A stretch of DNA of 64,000 nucleotides from JBAXEO01 sp963789515 (GTDB lineage: Bacteria > Actinomycetota > Coriobacteriia > Anaerosomatales > JAAXUF01): the NCBI GenBank assembly GCA_963789515.1, contig CAWBKW010000002.1:620001-684000 (forward strand). The letters are read 5' to 3'. The stretch's first letter is position 1, and the number at the start of each line of letters is the position of its first letter. Positions 26,131 through 34,850 of the stretch are shown here, piece by piece. The translations under genes were made by a program, and so were the position numbers. The notes under the pieces were generated by a model. It ran no database searches. It saw only the letters and a program-made list of their open reading frames with translations, and was not told where the DNA came from.

Positions 26131-27510
26131 GTGTTCATCGACGAGGTCAAGATTCACGTCAAGGGAGGGGACGGCGGCGCGGGCTGCATGTCGTTCCGCC
26201 GAGAAGCCCATGTTCCCAAGGGCGGCCCGGACGGCGGCGATGGCGGCCGAGGGGCGGCCGTGGTCCTCGAGGCCGATTCGGCGATCTCTTCGCTGATCGA
26301 CTTTCGCTTCAAGCGGCACTTCAAGGCCGAGCGTGGCACGCACGGCAAAGGCCAGATCAGGCACGGCGCGGGCGGCTCGGACATGGTGCTGAAGGTCCCG
26401 CTCGGCACGATCGTCAGGGATGCTGAGACCGGAGAGATCCTGGGTGACCTCACCGTGCAGGGCCAGAGGCTGCAAGTGGCCCAGGGCGGCTACGGTGGCC
26501 GTGGCAACATCCACTTCGTCACCCCCACGCGTCGCGCTCCCGCATTCGCGGAACTCGGCGAGCCCGCAGAGGAGCGCTGGATCGAGCTCGAGATGAAGTT
26601 GCTCGCCGATGCGGCCCTTGTGGGGATGCCCAGTGTCGGGAAGAGCTCGCTCATCGGGCGCATGAGCGCTGCGCGCCCCAAGATCGCCGACTATCCCTTC
26701 ACCACGCTCGTCCCCAACCTCGGCGTGGTCCGAGCCGGCGAGCGGTCATTCGTCGTGGCGGATGTTCCCGGCCTCATCGAGGGTGCCAGTGAAGGCAAGG
26801 GGCTCGGGCACGAGTTCCTGCGGCACATCGAGCGCACGGCGCTCATCATCCACGTCGTCGACCTCACCGGCAGCTATGAGGCGCGCGATCCGCTCGAGGA
26901 CTACGACGCGATCAACCGCGAGCTCGAACTGCACGCGGCGGAGCTCGCGGACCGGCCCCAGATCGTGGTCGGCAACAAGGCCGATGTCGAGGGAACCTCC
27001 GAGGTCTCGGCGAAACTGCGCGAGCGGGTCGAGTCGGCCGGGATACCCTACTTCGAGGTGTCCGCGGTCACCGGGCAGGGTGTGGACCCGATGATCCGCG
27101 CCGTCGCCGAGCGCGTCTTCGAGCTCCGCAGCGCCGCCATCGACCCGGGCGAGGGCGAGCGGCGCGTCTGGACGCACGAGACCAAGAGCGATCGCGACTT
27201 CACGGTGATCAACCTCGGCGGGGGGGTCTTCGAGGTGAAGGGCCGCGGCGTGGAGCGCATGGTGATCATGACCGAGTGGGGCAACGACGAGGCGATCGCA
27301 TTCCTCCAGAAGCGGATGGTCAAGGCTGGTGTCGAGAAGGCGCTTGCCGACGCCGGCGCTCTGGATGGCGACGAGGTACGCATCGCGGGCAAGGCCTTCG
27401 AGTTCGAGGGGGCGCTCGCAGCCGATCCCGAGGTGGCCTACATCGAAGACGACTTCTCCGATGAGCGTACCGACGAGTCAGGCGAAGCGGGGGAGGTCGA
27501 GACGCCGTGA
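26131..27510 (+). CDS. obg: GTPase ObgE/CgtA
   Basis: Essential GTPase linked to 50S ribosome assembly and stress. The glycine-rich Obg fold is at residues 1-160 (VKGGDGGAGCMSFRREA). The G domain has G1 GMPSVGKSS, switch DYPFTTLVPNLG, G3 DVPGLIEGA and G4 NKAD. A C-terminal OCT domain follows (FEVKGRGVERMV). The length of 459 residues is typical. The GTG at 26131 is the conserved start. A TAGAAT -10-like box is at 26086-26091, with no good -35. The stop overlaps proB by GTGA. Confidence 0.96.
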   Translation: MFIDEVKIHVKGGDGGAGCMSFRREAHVPKGGPDGGDGGRGAAVVLEADSAISSLIDFRFKRHFKAERGTHGKGQIRHGAGGSDMVLKVPLGTIVRDAETGEILGDLTVQGQRLQVAQGGYGGRGNIHFVTPTRRAPAFAELGEPAEERWIELEMKLLADAALVGMPSVGKSSLIGRMSAARPKIADYPFTTLVPNLGVVRAGERSFVVADVPGLIEGASEGKGLGHEFLRHIERTALIIHVVDLTGSYEARDPLEDYDAINRELELHAAELADRPQIVVGNKADVEGTSEVSAKLRERVESAGIPYFEVSAVTGQGVDPMIRAVAERVFELRSAAIDPGEGERRVWTHETKSDRDFTVINLGGGVFEVKGRGVERMVIMTEWGNDEAIAFLQKRMVKAGVEKALADAGALDGDEVRIAGKAFEFEGALAADPEVAYIEDDFSDERTDESGEAGEVETP

Positions 27511-28610
27511 TCCCGGGCCGTATCGTAGTCAAGGTCGGCTCGTCGACACTGGCCGGGCGGGCCGCAGGCATTGACGCGGAGTACGTTGCGTCGCTCGTCG
27601 ACCAGATCTGTGAACTGAAGGATCGCGGTTGGCAGCCGGTGCTGGTCTCGTCCGGCGCGATCACGGCTGGCGTCGAGCGGCTCACCATGGAATCGCGTCC
27701 GGAGGACATGCCGTCGCTCCAGGCGGCGGCGTCGGTGGGCCAGGTCGTCCTGATCGAGACGTACGCGTCGCTCTTCGCTGCGCACGGGACGGCGATCGGC
27801 CAGGTCCTCCTCACCCGTCACGACACGGGCCATCGTGAGTCGTTCCTGCACGCCCGCGACACCTTCGAGCGGCTCCTGGCACTCGGGGCGGTGCCGGTGG
27901 TCAATGAGAACGACACGGTCGCCGTGGACGAGATCCGCTTCGGTGACAACGACTCGCTCGCCGCGCTGGTCGCCACCATGGTCAACGCCGACTTGGTGGT
28001 GTTGCTCTCCGACATCGCAGGTCTCTACGACTCCGATCCGCGTCTGTCAGACGAGGCGCGGCTGCTCGATCACGTCTCGGAGCTGACCGACGACCTGGTG
28101 GCTGCGGCCGGGGGCACGGGAAGCTTGGTAGGCAGCGGCGGGATGGCCACCAAGATCGAGGCCGCCAACATGCTCATGAAGGCGGGGATCCCGATGGTCA
28201 TCTGCGATGGCCGGCGGGAGCGTGTCGTGGTCGACGCGGCGGAAGGGCTGCCGGTCGGCACGTCGTTCGCGGGCGGAGACGCGACGCTGGGCGCCAAGAA
28301 GCTCTGGATCGCGCTGGGGCGCAACGCAGCGGGCGAGGTGGTCGTCGACGACGGCGCCCGAGAGGCGCTCATGCGACGAAACACGTCGCTTCTGCCTGCG
28401 GGAGTCGTGTCCGTGGTCGGGTCGTTCGCAGCGGGCGATGCGGTAGTATTGAAAGACCGTTCGGGCGCGGTCATCGCGCGCGGGCTGTCGGGCTTTTCCT
28501 CGGCGGACCTGGATCGGGTCAAGGGGATGAAGTCCTCCCAGATCGCTCGGGAGCTGCCCGAGATCGCCGGCAGGGAAGTGGTACACCGTGACCGGCTTGT
28601 GATTCTGTAG
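27507..28610 (+). CDS. proB: Glutamate 5-kinase
   Basis: Phosphorylates glutamate in the first step of proline synthesis. The amino acid kinase domain carries VVKVGSSTLAG at the N-terminus, SSGAITAG and NENDTVAVDEIRFGDND. A C-terminal PUA domain from about residue 275 completes the 367-residue protein. The GTG overlaps the obg stop by four bases. proA follows after a 44-base gap. Confidence 0.95.
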   Translation: MIPGRIVVKVGSSTLAGRAAGIDAEYVASLVDQICELKDRGWQPVLVSSGAITAGVERLTMESRPEDMPSLQAAASVGQVVLIETYASLFAAHGTAIGQVLLTRHDTGHRESFLHARDTFERLLALGAVPVVNENDTVAVDEIRFGDNDSLAALVATMVNADLVVLLSDIAGLYDSDPRLSDEARLLDHVSELTDDLVAAAGGTGSLVGSGGMATKIEAANMLMKAGIPMVICDGRRERVVVDAAEGLPVGTSFAGGDATLGAKKLWIALGRNAAGEVVVDDGAREALMRRNTSLLPAGVVSVVGSFAAGDAVVLKDRSGAVIARGLSGFSSADLDRVKGMKSSQIARELPEIAGREVVHRDRLVIL

Positions 28611-28654
28611 CGAGCCCGCCACGTACGAGCTCACCGATGGGAAGAGGGAGTGTC

Positions 28655-29908
28655 ATGTCCGAGGTCCGCAAGCTCGCCGAGAAGGCCCGCGTGGCTGCGA
28701 CGGTTCTCGCGATCACGTCCACCGACGAGCGCAACCGGGCGCTGGTGGCCATGGCCGACGCGCTTCTCGCAAGGCAGGACGAGATCCTGGCGGCGAATCG
28801 GGCCGACATGGAAGCCGCGCGCGACAAGGGCGAGGCGGATGGCATCCTCGACCGGCTGGCGCTGACGCCGGCGCGACTCGGTGCGATCTCAGACGCGCTG
28901 AGGGCCGTGTCCCTGCTGGGCGACCCGCTCGGCGAGGTGGTCAAGGGCCACACGCTGCCCAACGGAATCGAGCTGACGCAGGTGCGGGTGCCCTTGGGTG
29001 TGGTGGCCATGATCTACGAAGCGCGGCCCAACGTCACCGCCGACGCGGCGGGACTGTGCATCAAGACCGGTAACGCGGTCATCCTGCGCGGCGGATCGCT
29101 CGCCGTGAACAGCAACCTCACGATGACGCGGGTGCTCGCTGAGGCAGCCGAGGAATCCGGTCTTCCCCGGCACGCCATCCAAGCGATCGAGTCGACCGAG
29201 CACGCTGCCGCCGAGGAGCTCATGAGCCTGCACGGCCTCATCGACGTCCTCATCCCGCGCGGGGGCGCCGGGCTTATCAGGAGCTGCGTCGAGAACTCCA
29301 AGGTCCCGGTCATCGAGACCGGCACCGGGAACTGCCACGTCTACATCCACGAGTCGGCCGACCTGGACATGGCGCGTCGCATCGTCGTCAACGCCAAGTG
29401 CCAGCGACCCTCGGTCTGCAACGCCGCCGAGTCGCTCCTGGTTGACGAAGCCGTCTACCGAGAAGCGCTCCCCGACCTGCTCATGGATCTGCGCTCCCGC
29501 GGCGTCGTGCTGTATGCCGACGAGAAGACCCGCGCGCTGGGCGTGGCCGATGACATCGCGGCGGCGACGGAGGACGACTGGGGCACGGAGTACCACGACC
29601 TGAAGATGTCGGTGAAGGTGGTCTCCGGCCTCGACGAGGCGATCGCACACATCAACACCTACGGCACCAAGCACTCCGAGGCGATCGTGACCGAGGACTA
29701 TGCGGCCGCCCGGCGGTTCCTCCACGAGGTCGATGCCGCCGCCGTCTACGTGAATGCGTCCACGCGCTTCACCGACGGCGAGGTGTTCGGGCTCGGCGCC
29801 GAGATCGGCATCTCCACCCAGAAGCTGCATGCCCGCGGCCCGATGGGCCTTGAGGCTCTGACCTCCACCAAGCATCTGCTCATGGGCAGCGGACAGATCC
29901 GGGAGTGA
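28655..29908 (+). CDS. proA: Gamma-glutamyl phosphate reductase
   Basis: NADPH-dependent reductase for the second step of proline synthesis. The catalytic cysteine lies in the segment ending NAKCQRPSVCNAAE, and the tail HARGPMGLEALTSTKHL is conserved. The ATG at 28655 (MSEVRKLAEKAR) follows GGGAG and is preferred over a start six codons upstream. It has 417 residues and overlaps nadD at the stop. Confidence 0.95.
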   Translation: MSEVRKLAEKARVAATVLAITSTDERNRALVAMADALLARQDEILAANRADMEAARDKGEADGILDRLALTPARLGAISDALRAVSLLGDPLGEVVKGHTLPNGIELTQVRVPLGVVAMIYEARPNVTADAAGLCIKTGNAVILRGGSLAVNSNLTMTRVLAEAAEESGLPRHAIQAIESTEHAAAEELMSLHGLIDVLIPRGGAGLIRSCVENSKVPVIETGTGNCHVYIHESADLDMARRIVVNAKCQRPSVCNAAESLLVDEAVYREALPDLLMDLRSRGVVLYADEKTRALGVADDIAAATEDDWGTEYHDLKMSVKVVSGLDEAIAHINTYGTKHSEAIVTEDYAAARRFLHEVDAAAVYVNASTRFTDGEVFGLGAEIGISTQKLHARGPMGLEALTSTKHLLMGSGQIRE

Positions 29909-30522
29909 GGACCGGCGTGCGTCTCGGCATAATGGGCGGCACCTTCGACCCCATCCATTTCGGACATCTGGTGACCGCCGAGGAAGCGCTCGTCCAGTTC
30001 AACCTGGACCGGGTGCTCTTCATGCCCACCGGCAACCCGGCGTTCAAGTCAGGCGAGCGGGTCACCTCGGGCGAGCACCGCTACCTGATGACCGTGATCG
30101 CCACCGCATCCAACGCCGATTTCGACGTGAGCCGCATGGAGGTCGATCGACCGGGTCTGACCTACACGGTGGACACGCTTGTCGCACTCCGAGACCAGTA
30201 CGGGCCATCGACCGAGCTGTTCTTCATAACCGGCGCCGACGCCGTCTGGGACATCGTGTCGTGGAAGGACGCCGAGCTCGTCGCCGACCTCGTGACATTC
30301 ATCGCGGCCACTCGCCCCGGCTACGACCTGGACGCAGCGCGCCGTTCGCACGAGACTGCGGCAACGCGCTTTCGCATCGAGTACGTCGAAGTCCCCGCGC
30401 TCGCGATCTCCTCGACCGAACTCCGTCGGAGGGTCGCCGAGAAGCGTCCGATCACCTACCTCGCGCCGGAATCGGTCGTCGCCTACATAGAGAAGCACGA
30501 GCTCTACCGGGAAGTGGGCTAG
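29905..30522 (+). CDS. nadD: Nicotinate-nucleotide adenylyltransferase
   Basis: Adenylates nicotinate mononucleotide in NAD synthesis. The nucleotidyltransferase motif GIMGGTFDPIHFGHL and the C-terminal ISSTELRRR signature are intact. The length of 205 residues is normal. The GTG at 29905 overlaps the proA stop; a second GTG at 29917 is also possible. yqeK and rsfS follow in the conserved order. Confidence 0.95.
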   Translation: MRTGVRLGIMGGTFDPIHFGHLVTAEEALVQFNLDRVLFMPTGNPAFKSGERVTSGEHRYLMTVIATASNADFDVSRMEVDRPGLTYTVDTLVALRDQYGPSTELFFITGADAVWDIVSWKDAELVADLVTFIAATRPGYDLDAARRSHETAATRFRIEYVEVPALAISSTELRRRVAEKRPITYLAPESVVAYIEKHELYREVG

Positions 30523-30526
30523 CATC

Positions 30527-31108
30527 GTGGCCCAGGTGAGCTTCGACGAGGCCTTGGAGGCGGTCCGGGAGCGTCTCGGCGAACAGGGTGCGGACCACTG
30601 CGTGCGCGTCTCCGCCACCGCCGTGGCGCTCGCGGGAGCGTACGGGGTCGATACAGAACTCGCGCGCCTAGCCGGCCTCCTTCACGACTGGGACCGCGAT
30701 CGTCCGCGCGGCGAACTGATCGAGGCGGCGCGCGGCGAAGGACTCGACGTGACCCCGACCGATGAGGCCGTACCGTATCTCCTCCATGCCCGCACGGGTG
30801 CTGCGGGGGTCGCCCGTACATTCCCGTCGATACCTCCCGAGGTAGTGCAGGCCATCGCTCGGCACACGGTGGGCGCGCCGGAGATGACCGACCTCGACCG
30901 GGTCGTCTACCTAGCCGACATGCTCGAGCCGGCTCGCACGTATCGTGGTGTCGACAAACTCCGCCAGGCGGTCGGCGAGGTCTCGCTCCCGGAGCTCTTC
31001 GCACTCGGCTATCGGGTATCGGTCATGCATCTGTTGCGCACGCGCCGCCGCATCCACCCGGAGACCGTCGCCGTGTGGAACTCGCTCGTGGCCGGTGAGG
31101 CGCGATGA
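30527..31108 (+). CDS. yqeK: YqeK-type HD domain hydrolase
   Basis: An HD-superfamily phosphohydrolase. The metal motif is LLHDWDRDRP near residue 51, with a histidine in AIARHTVGAP and a closing aspartate in VVYLADMLEP. Characterised YqeK proteins hydrolyse symmetric diadenosine tetraphosphate. The 193-residue length fits. It lies between nadD and a LytR_C gene, a conserved arrangement. Confidence 0.88.
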   Translation: MAQVSFDEALEAVRERLGEQGADHCVRVSATAVALAGAYGVDTELARLAGLLHDWDRDRPRGELIEAARGEGLDVTPTDEAVPYLLHARTGAAGVARTFPSIPPEVVQAIARHTVGAPEMTDLDRVVYLADMLEPARTYRGVDKLRQAVGEVSLPELFALGYRVSVMHLLRTRRRIHPETVAVWNSLVAGEAR

Positions 31109-32229
31109 GCGAGGAGATTCCGCGCAGGCAGAAGCCCAAGAACGCACCTCCGCCACCGAGCGGCTATCGATCCACTCGGCGCGGTTCGAAGTCAGCCAAG
31201 TCGGCGAAGCGCGCGATGCGAGCCCAGCCGATGCACGACGCCGTCTCACGCTGGAGCAAGCTACTCAAGAACCTGGGCTACTATGCGGCGATCACTCTGG
31301 GCGCCGTGCTCGCTGGCGTGCTCGTGCTCGCACTGCTCGCGTATGGGATCAACGGGGTGGCGCGTTGGAACGCGCAGCGAGTCGCCGCGAAGAGCGGGAG
31401 CCGGCAGGAGCTCGAGAAGCGCTCTCGCGAGAACGTGCTGGTCATCGGCGTGAAGGACGGCAAGGCCACCGGGTTCCTCGCCCTGCGGGTGGACAGCAAG
31501 GGTGGCCAGATCTTCGGTGTCGCGATTCCGGACGGCGCGTTCATCGAGGTGCCCGGGCAAGGCTTTGAGCGCATCGGAGAGAGCTATGCCGATGGCGCGC
31601 GTGTCTCGCTGTCTGCGATCTCGAACTATCTGACGGTTCCGTTCCATACCTACATCGCCGTCCCCTCGCAGGTGTACTCGGATGCGATGAAGAACCAGTC
31701 GCTCAGCAAGATCGCGCCGGCGGCTCTGGCGAGCAGTCTATCGAAGGACGAATTGGACGCGCTCGCCGGGCAACTCTCCGCGATCGCGCAGAGCAACACC
31801 GCGATCGTGCCTCTGCCGGTCAAGCCCATCAAGCTGGGCAGTCAGACCTATTTCGAGCCCCAGCGCACGGAGGTCGCCGATCTGCTCAAGTCGTGGTGGG
31901 GTGTTGACGCAAGCAAGGCGGCCGCTGCCAGCCGCGTCATCCTGTACAACGGCGCCGGCGCCCCCGGCATCGCGGGCGAGGCCGCGCAACAGCTCATCCG
32001 CGGCGGCTTTCGCGTCGTGGACACCAAGAACGCGGACAACTTCAACTACGCGACAACCAAGATCGTTGTGCAGCGTGGCGACGTCAAGCAGGGCGAGGAG
32101 ATCGCCCGGATACTCGGCGTCGGGAAGGTCGAACAACAGCCGTCCGAGCAGGACGTGGCAGATGTGATCGTCGTGGTCGGCAAGGACTACAAGCCGCCGG
32201 TAGGCGGAGCACAGGGAGGATCCAAGTGA
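31105..32229 (+). CDS. Membrane protein with degenerate LCP-like domain and LytR_C domain
   Basis: A basic cytoplasmic N-terminus of about 55 residues leads into one transmembrane segment (about residues 58-80). The next ~100 residues (VLVIGVKDGKATGFLALRV, GVAIPDGAFIEVPG, LTVPFHTYIAVPS) follow the LCP (LytR-CpsA-Psr) fold. However, the catalytic IPRD arginine is replaced (IPDG) and the domain is short, so transferase activity is doubtful. A LytR_C domain closes the protein (VILYNGAGAPGIAGEAAQQL). It probably acts outside the cell as a wall-binding or regulatory protein. It overlaps yqeK and rsfS by GTGA/ATGA junctions. Confidence 0.8.
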   Translation: MSEEIPRRQKPKNAPPPPSGYRSTRRGSKSAKSAKRAMRAQPMHDAVSRWSKLLKNLGYYAAITLGAVLAGVLVLALLAYGINGVARWNAQRVAAKSGSRQELEKRSRENVLVIGVKDGKATGFLALRVDSKGGQIFGVAIPDGAFIEVPGQGFERIGESYADGARVSLSAISNYLTVPFHTYIAVPSQVYSDAMKNQSLSKIAPAALASSLSKDELDALAGQLSAIAQSNTAIVPLPVKPIKLGSQTYFEPQRTEVADLLKSWWGVDASKAAAASRVILYNGAGAPGIAGEAAQQLIRGGFRVVDTKNADNFNYATTKIVVQRGDVKQGEEIARILGVGKVEQQPSEQDVADVIVVVGKDYKPPVGGAQGGSK

Positions 32230-32660
32230 ACTCAAGGGAACTCGCGGTCATTGCAGCAGAGGCCGCCAGCGATAAGAAGGCGGACGACATCGTCGCGATC
32301 AACGTCGGCGATCTGCTGGTGATCACCGACTACTTCGTCATCGCGACCGGCAACACCAACATCCAGGTCCGCGCTATTGCCGATGAGGTTGAGGACCAGT
32401 TGCGTGAGCGTGGAAACGCCAAGCCGATCGGTCGCGAGGGCGAGTCCGAGGGTCGCTGGGTGCTGTTGGACTACGGCGATATCGTCGTCCACGTCTTCCA
32501 GCCCGAGGAGCGCGGGTTCTACCGGCTCGAGAAGCTGTGGGGCGACGCCCCACGGCTCGCGCTGCCGGCCACCGTGTCGGGCCGTGCTCCGCTCGCTCAG
32601 GTCGACCCCACCTCCGCTGACGAGCGCGGAGCGGAGTCTCCCGCGGACGAGCAGGCGTGA
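32226..32660 (+). CDS. rsfS: Ribosome silencing factor RsfS
   Basis: Binds L14 and blocks subunit joining when nutrients are scarce. The 144-residue protein has the family core DYFVIATGNTNIQVRAIADE and WVLLDYGDIVVHVFQPEERG, with a short disordered tail. The start overlaps the previous gene's stop. The link to nadD and yqeK is conserved. Confidence 0.94.
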   Translation: MNSRELAVIAAEAASDKKADDIVAINVGDLLVITDYFVIATGNTNIQVRAIADEVEDQLRERGNAKPIGREGESEGRWVLLDYGDIVVHVFQPEERGFYRLEKLWGDAPRLALPATVSGRAPLAQVDPTSADERGAESPADEQA

Positions 32661-33652
32661 GACAGGAGTACCTCGGCCGTTACGGAGTCCAGGCGGCGCT
32701 GGTAGGCCTTGCGGCCATCTGGGGCGGGACGTTCGTCGTCGTGGCCGACGCGATCAAGCTCTACCCGATGTACGGCTTCCTTGCGTGGCGTTTCGGGATC
32801 GCGGCCGTGGCGTTCATCGCCTTCTATCCGCGCGTGGTCAGGAAGCTTGATGTCCCCAACCTCACCTGGGGGCTTCTGGCGGGAGTGTTCCTCTCGGCGG
32901 GGTACATCTTCCAGACGTGGGGCCTCGATGGCACCACGGCCACCACACCGGCCCGTGCGGCGTTCATCACAGGGCTCTACGTCATCCTCACGCCGCTCTT
33001 CCAGGCGGTCTTGCTGCGGAAGATGCCGAGGAAGGCGACGATCCTCGGCGCCGTGATCGCGCTGGGAGGTCTGTGGCTGCTGTCCGGGATCGGCACGGCG
33101 AGCGGGGGATGGGTCCTCGGCGACACCCTGGTGGCGATCTGTGCCGTGGCGTATTCGATACACATGATCGTGCTCGGCTCGACCCGCGAAGGCCATGACG
33201 TCATGGCCCTCACCTTCGTACAGCTGGCGACGGTGACCGCCGTATGCACGGTGATCTCGGCGGTCAAGGAGCAGCCCGGCCTGCCGACCGACCCGGCGGT
33301 CATCTGGGCGATCGTGCTGACGGGTGTGCTCGCCTCGGCGCTGGCGTTCGTGATCCAGACGTGGGCTCAGAGCAAGCTGCCGCCGGCGCGAGTCGCGCTG
33401 ATCCTGGTGATGGAGCCGGCGTTCGGCGGCGCCATCGGCTGGGCTGTCGCGGGGTTCTGGCCGATCCGAGAGGTGCTGGGAGCTGCGGCCATGCTGGGCG
33501 GCATGATCGTCTCGGAGGTGGTGGCGGCGATGGCACCGGCGTCCGAGGGGATCGCCTTCGGACCGGCCGTCGAGGGCATGCCAGCGCCCGTTGCCGAACC
33601 ACGTTCTTCGGGCCGAATGTCCGCCGCCGAGGAGGGCTCCGACGGGGGTTGA
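32657..33652 (+). CDS. DMT-superfamily (EamA) transporter
   Basis: A ten-helix drug/metabolite transporter-type permease with two EamA repeats. The first repeat begins LVGLAAIWGGTFVVV; the second holds ALAFVIQTWAQSKLPPARVALILVMEPAF, reported here as separate stretches of conserved small and aromatic residues. The 331-residue length includes a hydrophilic C-terminal tail. The GTG overlaps the rsfS stop. The substrate is unknown. The tRNA-Ala promoter overlaps its last codon. Confidence 0.85.
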   Translation: MRQEYLGRYGVQAALVGLAAIWGGTFVVVADAIKLYPMYGFLAWRFGIAAVAFIAFYPRVVRKLDVPNLTWGLLAGVFLSAGYIFQTWGLDGTTATTPARAAFITGLYVILTPLFQAVLLRKMPRKATILGAVIALGGLWLLSGIGTASGGWVLGDTLVAICAVAYSIHMIVLGSTREGHDVMALTFVQLATVTAVCTVISAVKEQPGLPTDPAVIWAIVLTGVLASALAFVIQTWAQSKLPPARVALILVMEPAFGGAIGWAVAGFWPIREVLGAAAMLGGMIVSEVVAAMAPASEGIAFGPAVEGMPAPVAEPRSSGRMSAAEEGSDGG

Positions 33653-33676
33653 CCCCCCTAGAGCCGCTGATATACT
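33649..33676 (+). promoter_or_regulatory. Promoter of tRNA-Ala
   Basis: TTGACC (33649-33654), a 16-base spacer ending in TGA (an extended -10), and TATACT (33671-33676). The tRNA begins 33 bases further on. Confidence 0.7.
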
Positions 33677-33708
33677 AGCCCCTGCGCCGAATCAGGGTGC
33701 CCAGATGC

Positions 33709-33784
33709 GGGGCCTTAGCTCAGCTGGGAGAGCGCTTGGCTGGCAGCCAAGAGGTCAGGGGTTCGATCCCCCTAGGCTCCACCA
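33709..33784 (+). tRNA. tRNA-Ala (anticodon GGC)
   Basis: The acceptor stem GGGGCCT pairs with AGGCTCC, the anticodon loop CTGGCAG has anticodon GGC at 33742-33744, the T arm is standard and CCA is encoded at 33782-33784. It reads GCC and GCU alanine codons. Confidence 0.97.
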
Positions 33785-33797
33785 ATAGGAATCAATC

Positions 33798-33827
33798 GGT
33801 CAGGTCGGGCAGATGCTCGGCCTGACC
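33798..33827 (+). terminator. Hairpin after tRNA-Ala
   Basis: A 13-bp stem with two wobble pairs (33798-33810 with 33815-33827) and loop AGAT. The T tract is weak (TGCTGTTCT). The remaining ~120 bases before the next gene show nothing I can name. Confidence 0.55.
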
Positions 33828-33949
33828 TGCTGTTCTGTAGCGCTGTCGATCCTGGACGCGTGCATCTGCCGAGCCGGACGCCAGGTTTGTCACTCTCGGC
33901 GAGACGTCTCTGCCACCCATTTGCAGCGCACATGTGATAGAGAGAGACA

Positions 33950-34756
33950 ATGCAAAGCATCCATCCCCTCATGCTCGCCTTTCTCGCGGGCCTGTTCACT
34001 TGGGCCATGACCGCCCTCGGTTCAGCCGCGATTCTGATTCGAAGGAACCTCTCGCAGCGGCTGATGGACGTGGCGTTGGGGTTCTCGGCAGGCGTGATGC
34101 TCGCCGCGAGCTACTGGTCGCTGTTGGCTCCGGCCGTCGAGATCGCGCGTCAGACCTCGGCGGTACCTTGGCTCGCACCGTCGCTGGGGTTTGCGGCCGG
34201 CGGCATCGGGCTCTGGGCGCTGGACAAGGTCATGCCGCACGCGCATCTGATCCTGTCCGACCGGTCGGCGGCGCCCGAGGGCGTCCGTACGTCGTGGGAC
34301 CGCAGCACGCTGCTGATGCTGGCCGTCACGCTGCATCACATCCCCGAAGGCATCGCGCTCGGTGTGGCAGCGGGCGCCGCAGCCTCGGGAGCGCCGGGGA
34401 CGTCCGTTGGCGCCGCCCTCGCGCTCGCCCTGGGCCTCGGGGTACAGAACTTCCCCGAAGGCCTGGCGGTCAGTGCGTTGCTCCGCCGAGAAGGCCGCCC
34501 GCGCGCTCGTGCCGCCTACCTCGGCGCCATGACCGGTTCTGTGGAGCCGATCGCCGCGGTGCTGGGTGCCGCGCTTGTCGGCCTGTCGATGATGCTGCTT
34601 CCGTGGGGGCTCGCGTTCGCCGCCGGCGCGATGGTCTTCATCGTGATCGAGGAGCTCGTGCCTGAGTGTCAGCAGTGCGGCAACGCGGACGCCGCAGTTC
34701 TGGCCGCTATCATCGGCTTCACGCTGATGACGATTCTCGACATCGCGCTCGGCTAG
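33950..34756 (+). CDS. ZIP family metal transporter
   Basis: An eight-helix divalent metal permease (zinc or similar) of the GufA/ZupT branch. The metal-binding helices carry TLHHIPEGIALGV and GVQNFPEGLAVS, both with intact His/Glu or Asn/Glu ligands. The 268-residue length is typical. ELVPECQQCGNADA is a short cysteine-containing loop near the end. The ATG at 33950 is preceded by GAGAGAGA, a weak ribosome binding site. It is monocistronic. Confidence 0.88.
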   Translation: MQSIHPLMLAFLAGLFTWAMTALGSAAILIRRNLSQRLMDVALGFSAGVMLAASYWSLLAPAVEIARQTSAVPWLAPSLGFAAGGIGLWALDKVMPHAHLILSDRSAAPEGVRTSWDRSTLLMLAVTLHHIPEGIALGVAAGAAASGAPGTSVGAALALALGLGVQNFPEGLAVSALLRREGRPRARAAYLGAMTGSVEPIAAVLGAALVGLSMMLLPWGLAFAAGAMVFIVIEELVPECQQCGNADAAVLAAIIGFTLMTILDIALG

Positions 34757-34850
34757 CTGCGTCCGCCTCGTGTCGTGATGTCGGCTCGTCGGCTAGAATC
34801 TCCTTCGAGCGCATTCCGAGCACAACCAAGCCTATCTGGAGGCTAGCCCT

